Notes: generated by a model from the letters alone, not told the origin. Numbered from the stretch's first letter, positions 15,539-24,309 are shown. The stretch is 64,000 nt of DNA from Candidatus Tayloriibacteriota bacterium (GCA_016215405.1 JACRJQ010000007.1:1-64000); one strand, 5' to 3'. Numbers and translations: made by a program.

Positions 15539-16234
15539 TTACTTATCGAAATAATCCAAAGGCAGGTCGCGCCATTCTCCGGGCTTTATATCCCCGAGCT
15601 CGAGCGGCCCGATCCTCTCTCTTTTAAGGCTTTGGACCATATAGCCTTGGCTCGCGAACATCCGCCTCACCTGCCTGTTGCGGCCCTCGTAAAGGATGAG
15701 CTCCGCCTCGCGCGGGCCGAGGATCCTAAAGTCCGCGGGAGCGCAGGGGTCCTTCTCTCCCTCGAGGAGGAGCGTCCCTCCCTTAAAGATGCCGACGAGG
15801 CCATCGGAAAGATCCTTGTCGACGAATACCCGATAGACCTTCGGCACCCTGCCCTTAGGCGATGCGAGCCTATGGAGGAGGTCGCCTCTGTCGGTAAGGA
15901 GGATAAGCCCTTCTGTGTCTTTATCGAGCCTGCCCACGGTCGAGACCTCTGGGTTCCTCCGGAGCCACTGCTCGGGCAGGAATTCGTAGATCGTCTGTCC
16001 CTCAGACGACGATCTCGTGCAGACGACCCCCAACGGCTTGTTGAACGCGATAAGTATCCCGTCCGGATGGTCGAGAGGCTCCCCATCGAAGAGCACGTCG
16101 GAGGCCTTGGCCCTAAGCGACGGGTCTGACGCCTCTTCCCCTTTGACGGTCACGAGGCCCGCCTTAAGGAGGTCGCGCGCCTCGCTTCTCGAGGAATATC
16201 CGAGGCTCGCGAGGAGCTGGTCGAGTCTATGCAT
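15539..16234 (-). CDS. Pseudouridine synthase, RsuA/RluB family
   Basis: A 231-residue RsuA-type rRNA pseudouridine synthase: N-terminal S4 RNA-binding domain (MHRLDQLLASLGYSSRSEAR, residues 1-50), then the catalytic motif GRLDKDTEGLILLT with the active-site Asp, and the C-terminal EGRNRQVRRMFA motif. The family isomerises one uridine in 16S (RsuA) or 23S (RluB/E/F) rRNA; sequence inspection cannot decide which. Length is that of a minimal family member. Confidence 0.93.
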   Translation of the reverse strand: MHRLDQLLASLGYSSRSEARDLLKAGLVTVKGEEASDPSLRAKASDVLFDGEPLDHPDGILIAFNKPLGVVCTRSSSEGQTIYEFLPEQWLRRNPEVSTVGRLDKDTEGLILLTDRGDLLHRLASPKGRVPKVYRVFVDKDLSDGLVGIFKGGTLLLEGEKDPCAPADFRILGPREAELILYEGRNRQVRRMFASQGYMVQSLKRERIGPLELGDIKPGEWRDLPLDYFDK

Positions 16235-16247
16235 AGGTATCGATGGA

Positions 16248-16273
16248 AGCCCTCGGCCTTTCGGCCGAGGGCT
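16248..16273 (-). terminator. Terminator of the 16279-18480 gene group
   Basis: Perfect 11-bp arms AGCCCTCGGCC / GGCCGAGGGCT around TTTC, 5 bases after the stop of the 130-residue gene. The T-run on the minus strand is short. Confidence 0.7.
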
Positions 16274-16278
16274 CTCTC

Positions 16279-16671
16279 TTATCTTTTCTTAGCGGAAGGC
16301 TTCTTCGCTTTCCGGGCGGTCTTCTTTCCCGTCGCATCCATGGTGCCCTTTATGCCCTCCCAGTGGTCTTTCATCTCGGCGATGAACGCCTCGAGCTCCT
16401 CGGGATCTATGTTCTTGAGCTCGTTATATTTCTTCGCGACCGTCTCGACAGCCGTCCTGTACGCGGACTCGGTGACGTCGCCCGCCTTCTCGAGCTCTTC
16501 GAGGACCTCGCCTTTCATCTTGAGCATCCAGCCCTTTACCTTTGCGCGATTCTTCTTCGCGTCCTTGTGGCCGTAGAGGTAATAGGCGCCGATCGCCGCC
16601 GCCGTAAGCCCTGCGATGCCCGCGAGGATAGGCGCGGCCCCCGTCTTTTTGCTATCTGCCATGTGTTTCAT
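16279..16671 (-). CDS. YtxH-like small membrane-anchored protein
   Basis: A 130-residue protein: short cytosolic head, one transmembrane helix (about residues 12-32, Gly/Ala-rich), then a long charged helix (KVKGWMLKMKGEVLEELEKA) and a Lys/Ala-rich tail (GKKTARKAKKPSAKKR) of histone-like composition. The pattern resembles YtxH/DUF948-type envelope stress proteins of Firmicutes. The tail could bind nucleic acid or anionic lipid. It lies 4 bases after the 100-residue gene and likely forms one operon with it. Confidence 0.7.
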   Translation of the reverse strand: MKHMADSKKTGAAPILAGIAGLTAAAIGAYYLYGHKDAKKNRAKVKGWMLKMKGEVLEELEKAGDVTESAYRTAVETVAKKYNELKNIDPEELEAFIAEMKDHWEGIKGTMDATGKKTARKAKKPSAKKR

Positions 16672-16675
16672 TGGT

Positions 16676-16978
16676 TTATTTTATAATCGCGTCCGCCGCT
16701 TTCCTGGCCGACTTCCCCTTCCTTACAAAGAAATTACGGGCGAGATCGGCGACGTGTTTCCATTTGACGCCTTCGTCCCTGAGGTTCGCGCGTAGCTTCT
16801 TGAGGTCGGATATTATCTCCGAGCTTTCAGCGTTCATCTTGTCGGTCACCTCTTTGACGTTCCTTAGGATCTTTATGACGTAGACCGAGGCGACGACGAT
16901 CGCGATCGATATGAGGACGAGCGCGACCGTAGATATGAAGAAGAATATGTCGGCGTGGATGAGAGATTCGTTTGGCAT
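16676..16978 (-). CDS. DUF948-like single-helix membrane protein
   Basis: A 100-residue protein with one N-terminal transmembrane helix (about residues 12-37) followed by a coiled-coil (LRNVKEVTDKMNAESSEIIS) and a basic C-terminal region. This is the DUF948/YtxG pattern, which is often paired with YtxH proteins as here. Function unknown. A TAACTAT sequence 7 bases before the ATG is compatible with a leaderless start. It is the first gene of a two-gene pair with the 130-residue gene. Confidence 0.65.
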   Translation of the reverse strand: MPNESLIHADIFFFISTVALVLISIAIVVASVYVIKILRNVKEVTDKMNAESSEIISDLKKLRANLRDEGVKWKHVADLARNFFVRKGKSARKAADAIIK

Positions 16979-16989
16979 AGAGGCGATAG

Positions 16990-17724
16990 TTACTCCTGAG
17001 GAGGGTTAGCGAGGCATGCTGATAAGGCGGCAGACGGGGTCCAACCGCACTTCCCGCTCGACTGTCTCTCGCACTTCGCGCTCCTGTAGCAGGCGTATTC
17101 CGATCGGTATTCGCAGGTGGAGGCGACGTCCTGGTCCGAGCATATCTGGCCGCTGCACCCGGTCGGCCTACAGCCGACCGCCGCGCCTGGGGCCTTAAAC
17201 GAGACAGGTATCTCTACCATCGCGTCATTCTCCGGAAGCCCGCTCGGGTTATCCTTCTTGAACCGGATCACGCCGGAGGAGTTCGCCCCGGGATCGAACG
17301 CGACCGACGCGCTGAAAGGCACGAACTCCTCGGTCATCCATTCCCCTTGCGCCTGGGCCGGGGCCTCTCCTAGGACCTTGCCGTCCGCTCCTATGACCTG
17401 TACGGGAAAAGACGCTTCGAAATACCACGGCCCGCGCGCCCTTCCGGCGACGAAGACAGGCGACGCCACGAGGTCTCCCTCTTTCGGAGAGGTGATCTCG
17501 ATCATCGCAGTCTCTACAGGGTCGACGGAGACGTCCTCTACGTAGAGGTTCCCGTCTTTGTCCCGACACTGCCTCGGATAGGATTCCATTACCGGATTGC
17601 CCGCTGCCACGCACGTGGCGAAATCGTCGACCTTGTCCTTATAGACGAGGTCGAGCGCGAACGCCGCATACGCGAGCGCGAGGATGACGGCTATGCCTGC
17701 TATGACTTTCGATATATTCCTCAT
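16990..17724 (-). CDS. Surface protein with Gmad2 and eight-cysteine domains
   Basis: A 244-residue exported protein. A transmembrane anchor (about residues 6-27) is followed by a short Cys-pair segment FATCVAAGNPVMESYPRQC, a Gmad2 immunoglobulin-like domain (ITSPKEGDLVASPVFVAGRA through VIRFKKDN), and a C-terminal cluster with exactly eight Cys in about 55 residues. Such proteins are typical of Patescibacteria and archaeal surfaces; ligands are unknown. Cysteine pairs would need the DsbB/thioredoxin genes 1.3 kb upstream. TAGTAT lies 6 bases before the ATG, a leaderless start. Confidence 0.85.
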   Translation of the reverse strand: MRNISKVIAGIAVILALAYAAFALDLVYKDKVDDFATCVAAGNPVMESYPRQCRDKDGNLYVEDVSVDPVETAMIEITSPKEGDLVASPVFVAGRARGPWYFEASFPVQVIGADGKVLGEAPAQAQGEWMTEEFVPFSASVAFDPGANSSGVIRFKKDNPSGLPENDAMVEIPVSFKAPGAAVGCRPTGCSGQICSDQDVASTCEYRSEYACYRSAKCERQSSGKCGWTPSAALSACLANPPQE

Positions 17725-17730
17725 ATGCCT

Positions 17731-17736
17731 ATACTA
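17731..17736 (-). promoter_or_regulatory. -10 box, leaderless Gmad2 gene start
   Basis: TAGTAT on the minus strand, 6 bases before the ATG at 17724. Confidence 0.6.
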
Positions 17737-17739
17737 CGC

Positions 17740-18480
17740 TTATCTGATGGTAAAAGCCGCCCTTACCGTCACCATAACCTCCTTTTCGACGTTTGACGTG
17801 TCGTATGTGCCGTAATCTGAGACGTCTGTGGAGTTCGCAGCCATCACCTGGACAACGCCGAGGGATGCCGACTTAAGCGTCCCGACCGACTGGCCAGAAG
17901 GCTCGGCAAGCTTCTCGGCGCGAGCCTTGGCATCCTTGATAGCATCGGAAAGGAGGGAGACGCGGAGCTCAGGCAGCTTCGAGTATGAATATTCGAGGCT
18001 CTGCGTCTGGAATATGACGCCCTCCATAGGCAAGATCTGGGACTCTTTCGCGAGAAGGGCCGCCTTGGCGACGTCCGAAGTAGACAATGAGATCGTCTGC
18101 CTGAGGTCGTACTCCTTTTCCCTGTTCTCTGAGCCCGGCCTGTAGTCGTATACCTCGTTCATCGATACAGGAGAGACGACGAGAGACTCTTCGGCGACCC
18201 CTCGCGTCTTATAGAACGAGAGTGTCTTCTCGAGGTCGGCCGCGAGGAGGGCGTACCCGGATCTGAGAGAAGACGCCTTTACCTGTCGCGATATAGAAGC
18301 GGTCCACTTCGCCTGATCAGATGTGACGCGGACCCTGGCCGATCCCGTCACCGACAGAGCGTCGTCGAACGAGCGGACCTTATAGAGCGCGAACGCCCCG
18401 ATGAGGGCAGAAAGGACGATCGAAGCGCCGATGACGATCCCCAAGGCTACGAGGGGGCTTTTCCGAATAGTGGTATCCAT
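17740..18480 (-). CDS. SIMPL (DUF541) domain protein
   Basis: A 246-residue protein with an N-terminal transmembrane helix (about residues 12-33) and a SIMPL domain: VTGSARVRVTSDQAKWTASI opens the first beta strands, and DAIKDAKARAEKLAEPSGQS precedes the C-terminal strands ending EVMVTVRAAFTIR. SIMPL proteins are periplasmic or extracellular oligomers of uncertain role, linked to oxidative or envelope stress. Upstream TATAAT is 11 bases before the ATG, so the leader is a few bases at most. It is separated from the DUF456 gene by 36 bases. Confidence 0.9.
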   Translation of the reverse strand: MDTTIRKSPLVALGIVIGASIVLSALIGAFALYKVRSFDDALSVTGSARVRVTSDQAKWTASISRQVKASSLRSGYALLAADLEKTLSFYKTRGVAEESLVVSPVSMNEVYDYRPGSENREKEYDLRQTISLSTSDVAKAALLAKESQILPMEGVIFQTQSLEYSYSKLPELRVSLLSDAIKDAKARAEKLAEPSGQSVGTLKSASLGVVQVMAANSTDVSDYGTYDTSNVEKEVMVTVRAAFTIR

Positions 18481-18516
18481 ATATTGTATCGATTATAAAT
18501 CAATAATATCACCTTC

Positions 18517-19002
18517 CTAGCCGCGGGCGAAAAAGAAGAAACAGAAGGCGAACGCGACGGCGAGAACGACGTTCACAGCGACGCCTGCGACGGCGCCGAG
18601 AAGGGCTCCCCCTGCCGCTTTGAAGGCGGTCCTGCCCGTCTTCTTATAATAAATCTCCCCCGCGAGGACTCCTACAAAGAGCCCCGCGAAGCTCCCTAGC
18701 GCCGGCACCACGAGAGTGCCGAAGACGCCTCCCGCGATCCCCCAGAGAAGCGATCTTGCGTGCGCGCCGCCGAGCTTCGCCCCCAAGACCCCCGATATCT
18801 GGTCGATCGCCATCGAGACGAGCGCTATGCAAAGGAGTATCGCTATCTCCTTGCCGCTTAAGGCGGAGAATCCGTCGATGAGGCCGTACGTCAAGGCCAC
18901 GGCGAACATGTAAGGCAGCGCCGGCAAGAGGGGCACGAACGCCATGGCGATCCCCGGCAGCAGGAGAACGAGCGCCGCGATGAATCCTGCGAGCTCGAGC
19001 AT
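18517..19002 (-). CDS. DUF456 family membrane protein
   Basis: A 161-residue integral membrane protein with five or so helices and Gly-rich helix contacts (GVLGAKLGGAHARSLLWGIA, GSFAGLFVGVLAGEIYYKKT). These match the DUF456 family, whose function is unknown. The start at 19002 directly abuts the stop of the DsbB-like gene (19003), so it is translated from the same mRNA. Confidence 0.8.
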   Translation of the reverse strand: MLELAGFIAALVLLLPGIAMAFVPLLPALPYMFAVALTYGLIDGFSALSGKEIAILLCIALVSMAIDQISGVLGAKLGGAHARSLLWGIAGGVFGTLVVPALGSFAGLFVGVLAGEIYYKKTGRTAFKAAGGALLGAVAGVAVNVVLAVAFAFCFFFFARG

Positions 19003-19563
19003 CTAGAGGGATGGCGCGGACGCCTTATCCGCCTTAAGAGAGAGCGTAAGCGCGAGGGACATGAGGACGAACGCCGAAAGGGCCATCATAGGGATGGTGA
19101 CGTAGCCGAAGGTGAGCACGAAATTCTTCGCGCACGAAGCCGAATAGCCGACGGCGAGGCAGTCGAGGCCCAAAGGGTTCACCCCGACCTGACCGAGGTA
19201 ATGGAAGAGTGCCACGAGGGCGCCGAGGATCGAGAGAACGAGGCCATAGAGCCTTACGAACGGCTCTTTGCGCCAGAGCGCGATGCCGAATATGAGGACT
19301 TGCGGATACATGAAGATCCTCTGGAACCAGCAGAGCTTGCACGGCTCGTAGCCGATGATGTCGGAATACGCGAGGCTTCCGAGAGTCGCCGCGAGCGAAG
19401 CGACGAAAGCGACGAGGAGAGAGTTCTTCGAGAAGAACCTCGCGAAACGACTCTCCCTCGCCCGAGGCGAGGCGAGGCAAAGGAGGATCCCCAGAGAGAG
19501 GAGATTCGCGACGACGACGAGCGCGCCGAGGGAGAGATTGAGGAAGGATGCGAAGGTCTGCAT
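19003..19563 (-). CDS. DsbB-family disulfide bond formation protein
   Basis: A 186-residue four-to-five-helix membrane protein with the DsbB/BdbC motif EPCKLCWFQRIFMYPQ (first Cys pair) and the second pair in the extracytoplasmic loop GLDCLAVGYSASCAKNF. DsbB oxidises a thiol oxidase outside the membrane and passes electrons to quinone; BdbC types work in Gram-positive envelopes. The N-terminus carries one extra hydrophobic helix. It lies 1 base downstream of the CPHC thioredoxin-like gene and adjacent to DUF456: a disulfide-forming operon that fits the Cys-rich surface proteins in this window. Confidence 0.92.
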   Translation of the reverse strand: MQTFASFLNLSLGALVVVANLLSLGILLCLASPRARESRFARFFSKNSLLVAFVASLAATLGSLAYSDIIGYEPCKLCWFQRIFMYPQVLIFGIALWRKEPFVRLYGLVLSILGALVALFHYLGQVGVNPLGLDCLAVGYSASCAKNFVLTFGYVTIPMMALSAFVLMSLALTLSLKADKASAPSL

Positions 19564-19564
19564 T

Positions 19565-19939
19565 CTACTGTTTGGCTATCGGGCAATTCGTAAGCGACGA
19601 GAGCTCAGCGAGGGAGATCGTTCCCTGGCGCACCGTACCATCGGCGAAATGCCATGTCGGATAGGATTCGACCTTCTTTTCGGTGCACGCCGGGAGCTGG
19701 GCCTGGCCGTTCGGAGTCGAACACTCGACGTACGGCAGCTTCCTCGCGGATCTCCCGAAGAGAGCCTTCTGCTCCTGGCAATGAGGGCACCAGAACGCTC
19801 CATAGAATTTCGCTCCGCTCTTCTCTATGCACGCCGCGAAGTCGTCGTGCCTTCCCGGCTTCGACGAATACCAGACCATCGCCCCTATGATCGCGGCGGC
19901 GGCCGCGACGATGATTATCCAGGATGTGTATTGTTTCAT
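19565..19939 (-). CDS. Membrane-anchored thioredoxin-like protein (CPHC)
   Basis: A 124-residue protein: N-terminal transmembrane helix (about residues 6-25), then KFYGAFWCPHCQEQKALFGR with the CPHC site, and the cis-Pro region VESYPTWHFADGTVRQG. This is the small thioredoxin domain often fused to or paired with VKOR or DsbB. It is likely the direct substrate of the adjacent DsbB-like protein and delivers disulfides to exported proteins. TATACT lies 7 bases before the ATG, so the operon mRNA should be leaderless. Confidence 0.92.
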   Translation of the reverse strand: MKQYTSWIIIVAAAAAIIGAMVWYSSKPGRHDDFAACIEKSGAKFYGAFWCPHCQEQKALFGRSARKLPYVECSTPNGQAQLPACTEKKVESYPTWHFADGTVRQGTISLAELSSLTNCPIAKQ

Positions 19940-19946
19940 AAGAAAG

Positions 19947-19952
19947 AGTATA
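19947..19952 (-). promoter_or_regulatory. -10 box, leaderless disulfide operon start
   Basis: TATACT on the minus strand, 7 bases before the ATG at 19939. Confidence 0.65.
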
Positions 19953-19995
19953 TCAAAGTCCTCGATGTCCGAACGCCCGCGCAGAGCAAAGGAGG

Positions 19996-22900
19996 CTAGA
20001 CCTTGCCTTCGAGGCGCGCGATCTTCCTATAGAGAGAGACGAGGAGGCCGAGGCACAAAGCGATGATGACGAGGAGGTTTATCGCATCGAGAGAGAGGAG
20101 CCATGAAAGGCCCAGACCGGTCTTGTCCGTGAACCATGAAGGGCTCAGGATAAAGGACACCGTATTAAGGACATTAAGGACAGTCCCCACCGCAAGGACA
20201 GACGCCCCCCTGATCAAGTATAGGTAGAGTTCCTTGGAATCTATGTCCTTTTTAAACGCTCCGGCCATTATATAGCCCCCTCCTATGAATATGAGGATCA
20301 GTATCAGGAATTGATACCATGGTATGTCCTTTAGAGCATCCCGTAACCGTTGCGATAAAGAGCCAAATACGCCCGCTATATTCGAAAGATCTGGCGGGGT
20401 CGTCGTAGCTTGGCCTATCACACCCTCGAAATCCTCAGGATTCGTGGTCGTTGGATAAAGGACAGAGTTATCAAGTATGTCCTTTATATCCGCATCTCCC
20501 CTGTAATCAGGGTTATTGCTGCAGAACACCCTGTTTATATAACGGGTTGTGGTCAGGTAGACGATGCCAGTAGGCTCGGTTACCCCCCAAGGAGCGAGTA
20601 TCTCCCCTGCATATTTTGCCTGGAGCGCTTTTACGGCGCTCTCTGTGGCCGTGTCGAACACGCCGTCTACGGGCAGGTTCGCGCCTTCGTACGTATTGAG
20701 GAAATACTTAAGCTTCCTGACTTCGTTAGGATTATTGTCCCTTCCTATACGGAGGAAGGTCTGTATGAAATTGTCTCGAGGGCAGACCTGCTCCGGTCCA
20801 GTAGGGCCCGCGCTTGCAGTCGATCCGCCTTGATTGGTCGCTCCGTCGAGGATTATCCAGATATCGTTAGGGATAGTGGTAGTAGCGGCGCCTCCCGTCG
20901 TAGTCGATGGGCAATTGAAGCCGAAGCATGGCCCACCTCCTCCTCCGCCTCCACCCCCGCCGCTCCCGCCGCCGGTGTTTCCGGTCTGCGGAGCGACCTC
21001 GTTATCTGTATTGGTCAGAGATACCGTCTGGCCCGAAACGCCGTTCCAATTGATATCAGATGAAGTCGATGTGCCGATGACGACGGAATAGGCGACGTTG
21101 CCGTCGGCGATGGCGTCGTCGACTCCAGTGACGACGACGGTTTGGGGGACGTTCCAGTTAGACGGCGAGAAAACCAAGCTCGTTGTAAGCCCGATGGTGC
21201 CCTCCGTGGTATCCGAGCTCGCGACCGGGAACGTCACGTGAGCTATCGGAGCGGCGTTAAGGACCACCGTAAAGGCGGCCGTAGCGCCGGCCTCGCTCGT
21301 GGTAAGGCCAGAGGTCGGGGTCACGGTAAAGGTCCCCGTAGGGGTCGATGTGCCAGTACCGCCTCCTGTGGAGGTTAAAGTAACCGTCCTGTCTTCCGTA
21401 TCGATAAGCCCGTTCTGATCTTCCACCTCGAAGCGCAGCGTATAGGTTCCGGCGCCGCCAAAGAAAGAAAGAGGGTTCTGAGCGGTAGAGACCGCGGCAT
21501 CGCTGAAGGATACGGCATCGGAGCTCGTCGCGGCGATCCATGCCCCTCCCTGTGAGCCTACGACGTAGGCGCGGTAGCGGACGATCGGCGCGGTGCCTCT
21601 CATGGCGCTTCCGGACATAGATATAGTCCCTCCCTGAGCGAGAGAGATCGGCGCGACGTTAAACGCGGTTATGACCGGAGGATTATTCTGCGTCCCGCCG
21701 CCTGGGGGAAGCACTGTGAACGGGCGGTCAGAAGCGACGGTGAGACCATTCACGTCCTCGACTTCGAATCGGAGGGTATAAGAGCCTGCGCCGTTGTAGA
21801 AGCTATTGGCGTTCTGAGCGGTGGATATAGAAGGGTTATTGAAAGAGACGCTGTTCGGGTCTGTAGCAGCGGTCCAGACTCCGCCCTGCGATCCGACCAC
21901 GAAAGCCCTGTAGCGTGCGATATCAGCGCTTCCTTTTACAGCGCTACCGGACCAGGAAAAGGTCTGGCCGATGGTAGTCGACGTCGCAGATACGGTGTGC
22001 GCCGTTATAGTAGGGCCGCTCACCACCGGCGCGGTTATGACGAACGTTCTGTCTTCGCGAGCGACGAGACCGTTCGCATCCTCCACCTCGAACCTGAGGG
22101 TATAAGAGCCGACGCCGTTATAGAAGCTATTGGCGTTCTGAGCGGTGGATATAGAAGGGTTATTGAAAGAGATCGAATTAGGATTCTCTGCAGTGGTCCA
22201 AACGCCGCCTTGAGACCCTACGACGTAGGCGCGGTATCGAGCGATATTCGCGCTCCCCTTTACGGCCGTGCCCGACCAGGAAAAGGTCTGGCCTTGGGCG
22301 ATCGAGGTGGTCGATACCGTAAAAGAAGTGATCGTAGCGGGCGCATTCGTACCGACAGGAGCGACCGTCACCGTGACCCACTGCGCAGGAGCGACGTAGA
22401 CGTAGCTTTGACCGCCGTTATTCGAAGCATATGCGCGCACATAGTACGCGCCGGCATTCGGGAACGGGACGTTCACAGACAGGTCGTCCGTACCGCTATT
22501 CGACGGAGGGTTATTCGCGCCGACGTTCACCCAATTGCCAAAGCTCGTATCGGCTGGACAATTTCCGGCGGTAGAGCAGACCTCGAGACCATGATGCGTG
22601 AGACCCTGGCCTGTCGCCCTAGAAGAGATGGGTATCGAACCGCCCGCGGTGACTGAGACGGAGGCCGCAGATACATTAACCGAAGGCGCCGGCGTAACGA
22701 CGACCGGAGGTGCGCAATTTACGACATGCTGCGTAGCCGTGCTTCCGCTATTGCCGAGCAGACCGTTGTTTGAATGCGGGTCCGCAGGATTGGAATTCAT
22801 CCCGTAAACGTAGATCGTATGGGATACGCCGTCTTTGAGGGAATCAGGCGTCGCTATGCTGAAACCGTGGTTTCCCGAGACACCCTCGGATTGATTGACG

Positions 22901-23628
22901 TCCGGACGCTCTATGTTCGCTTGAGCGTCGGTGACGAAAACGCCCTGCCCTGCAGGCCCATCTTTGTAGATATGGACGCCGATCGACTGATCAGGAGTGT
23001 CTTTATCGATCGACCATCCGTTTATGACGCTGCAGCTCGCGCTGTCCAAGAAACCTATCGGAGTCTGGTCTATCGCGGTACAGACGCCTCCGGAAGCCGA
23101 ATACCCCTCAGGCACCGTCTCTTGGTTTCCATCTATGTTCGAACAGACGTCGACAGGCGTAGGGGTCTTGTGACAGGTTATCTTGGTCCAATATTCGTCG
23201 TTTCCTCCCCAAGCGCCATAAGTCGTCCACTGACCATTCACATAGTCACGCTGGTAGTTATCATGCGGAGAATCCCACTCGGCCTTGCTCCACGCGATAG
23301 GGCTACATACGACATCCTCGTAGCCCTGCTCACGGCAGATCTGGCCCGAAGTCTCGCAGATGGAGCGAACCCCTATGCCGTAGCCTGGGTCGAGCACGCT
23401 CCCCGGAGTCTTGTAGAAAACGCCACATTCCCTGCCCGCAGGGCATCCGGGGATCGATTGCGGGCCTGATGGGATCCCGCCGTCATATTCAGAATCCAAT
23501 CCGTTCGGCTCCATCGCATAGGCCATATCTGAAGCCATCGGAAAGAAAGGTCCGAAGACGATAACAAAAAGAAGCGCCATGGATAGCGCTTTCCTGAGAG
23601 CATCTCGGTTGAGCCTAAGTGCGGTCAT
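19996..23628 (-). CDS. Large modular surface protein with peptidoglycan-binding domain
   Basis: A 1210-residue exported protein. In order: signal region (about 15-38), Cys-containing unique part (40-310), three tandem Ig-like repeats of about 107-115 residues (about 430-760), each with RYRA(Y/F)VVGSQGG(V/A)W and the GSYTLRFEVEDxNGL ending, a Calx-beta-like segment (about 770-890), a Gly-rich linker, a PG_binding_1 domain (about 946-1010, VRKLKYFLNTYEGANLPVDG), and three C-terminal transmembrane helices (about 1103-1203). The repeats are also near-identical as DNA (for example 21817-21850 and 22138-22171), showing recent duplication. It probably links the membrane to the wall and to an external ligand such as a host surface; the ligand is unknown. 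Confidence 0.88.
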   Translation of the reverse strand: MTALRLNRDALRKALSMALLFVIVFGPFFPMASDMAYAMEPNGLDSEYDGGIPSGPQSIPGCPAGRECGVFYKTPGSVLDPGYGIGVRSICETSGQICREQGYEDVVCSPIAWSKAEWDSPHDNYQRDYVNGQWTTYGAWGGNDEYWTKITCHKTPTPVDVCSNIDGNQETVPEGYSASGGVCTAIDQTPIGFLDSASCSVINGWSIDKDTPDQSIGVHIYKDGPAGQGVFVTDAQANIERPDVNQSEGVSGNHGFSIATPDSLKDGVSHTIYVYGMNSNPADPHSNNGLLGNSGSTATQHVVNCAPPVVVTPAPSVNVSAASVSVTAGGSIPISSRATGQGLTHHGLEVCSTAGNCPADTSFGNWVNVGANNPPSNSGTDDLSVNVPFPNAGAYYVRAYASNNGGQSYVYVAPAQWVTVTVAPVGTNAPATITSFTVSTTSIAQGQTFSWSGTAVKGSANIARYRAYVVGSQGGVWTTAENPNSISFNNPSISTAQNANSFYNGVGSYTLRFEVEDANGLVAREDRTFVITAPVVSGPTITAHTVSATSTTIGQTFSWSGSAVKGSADIARYRAFVVGSQGGVWTAATDPNSVSFNNPSISTAQNANSFYNGAGSYTLRFEVEDVNGLTVASDRPFTVLPPGGGTQNNPPVITAFNVAPISLAQGGTISMSGSAMRGTAPIVRYRAYVVGSQGGAWIAATSSDAVSFSDAAVSTAQNPLSFFGGAGTYTLRFEVEDQNGLIDTEDRTVTLTSTGGGTGTSTPTGTFTVTPTSGLTTSEAGATAAFTVVLNAAPIAHVTFPVASSDTTEGTIGLTTSLVFSPSNWNVPQTVVVTGVDDAIADGNVAYSVVIGTSTSSDINWNGVSGQTVSLTNTDNEVAPQTGNTGGGSGGGGGGGGGGPCFGFNCPSTTTGGAATTTIPNDIWIILDGATNQGGSTASAGPTGPEQVCPRDNFIQTFLRIGRDNNPNEVRKLKYFLNTYEGANLPVDGVFDTATESAVKALQAKYAGEILAPWGVTEPTGIVYLTTTRYINRVFCSNNPDYRGDADIKDILDNSVLYPTTTNPEDFEGVIGQATTTPPDLSNIAGVFGSLSQRLRDALKDIPWYQFLILILIFIGGGYIMAGAFKKDIDSKELYLYLIRGASVLAVGTVLNVLNTVSFILSPSWFTDKTGLGLSWLLSLDAINLLVIIALCLGLLVSLYRKIARLEGKV

Positions 23629-24021
23629 TTCAATAGGTTATGTATGTACCTTAGGTGAATACGCCCCGAAGTCAATGAAAAGTTCTCTAAAAGACGCATT
23701 GATATAGCCCTATTTTCGCTATAAAGGACATCTAAAGGACATGACTGTCCTATTTGACTACTCATGTCCTAAATGGCATACATATAAAATATAAGGAACT
23801 GACTTTTAAAAGGACAGAAGGATCTGTGCATCCTTCTGATTATCTCGGAGCAAGTAATAGGGGCTCCAAAATATACAACATTAAATGTGCTATATGTCAA
23901 TAGATACCCCGCCCTCGCGTCCTTTATGCGCGAAAAGCTTTTCCCCATTGACCAAAAACAGGCCTGCCTACAGAATACAGGTCTTCGACAGTTCTTCACC
24001 CAAACCCCATACGCCGACATC
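23629..24021. other. AT-rich intergenic region with repeated AGGACA units
   Basis: About 390 bases without a convincing gene. It holds AAAGGACAT twice (23724 and 23735), the palindrome AGGACA-TGAC-TGTCCT (23736-23751), a further ATGTCCT and AGGACAG, and a hairpin CAGAAGGA / TCCTTCTG at 23814-23837. TTGACT at 23754 is close to the palindrome. It may carry promoters and an operator for the divergent 1210-residue and 80-residue genes. Confidence 0.5.
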
Positions 24022-24264
24022 ATGATCCGTAAAGAAAGCCTCCCTGCCTACGTCCAACTCACCGAGAACCACACGAGCGTCAAAGGAAAGGTCACCGGCA
24101 TCCGCTACCACGAGCTCGACTGCTTCGTGGTCACCGGATTCGTAGTGATCGACGAGACGGATTTCGTATCCGTCGTCGACTCCGCCGGAAACGAGACTTG
24201 CCTGCCGGCGGTCATCGTCGAGAAAGCGGAGGTATGTCCCTGGAGACTCGCACTCGCCGTCTGA
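24022..24264 (+). CDS. Small orphan protein, 80 residues
   Basis: An 80-residue, probably all-beta protein (MIRKESLPAYVQLTENHTSV at the start, CFVVTGFVVIDETDFVSVVD in the middle, two Cys later). No family recognised. The start at 24022 is chosen because the sequence before it is AT-rich or C/A-rich leader and because codon bias begins there. A weak TTGACC -35-like element lies at about 23949. A strong terminator follows. It belongs to the group of stand-alone small genes with Shine-Dalgarno-less C/A-rich leaders. Confidence 0.65.
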   Translation: MIRKESLPAYVQLTENHTSVKGKVTGIRYHELDCFVVTGFVVIDETDFVSVVDSAGNETCLPAVIVEKAEVCPWRLALAV

Positions 24265-24277
24265 GAAGACGAAAACC

Positions 24278-24309
24278 GCCCAAGGCGCGCACGCGCGCCT
24301 TGGGCTTTT
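24278..24309 (+). terminator. Terminator of the 80-residue gene
   Basis: Perfect 13-bp arms GCCCAAGGCGCGC / GCGCGCCTTGGGC followed by TTTTG. Confidence 0.9.

Noticed and set aside
23769..24023. 84-residue minus-strand ORF in the AT-rich intergenic region
   Set aside because: Composition does not look coding, it spans a hairpin and operator-like repeats, and it overlaps the start of the 80-residue gene.
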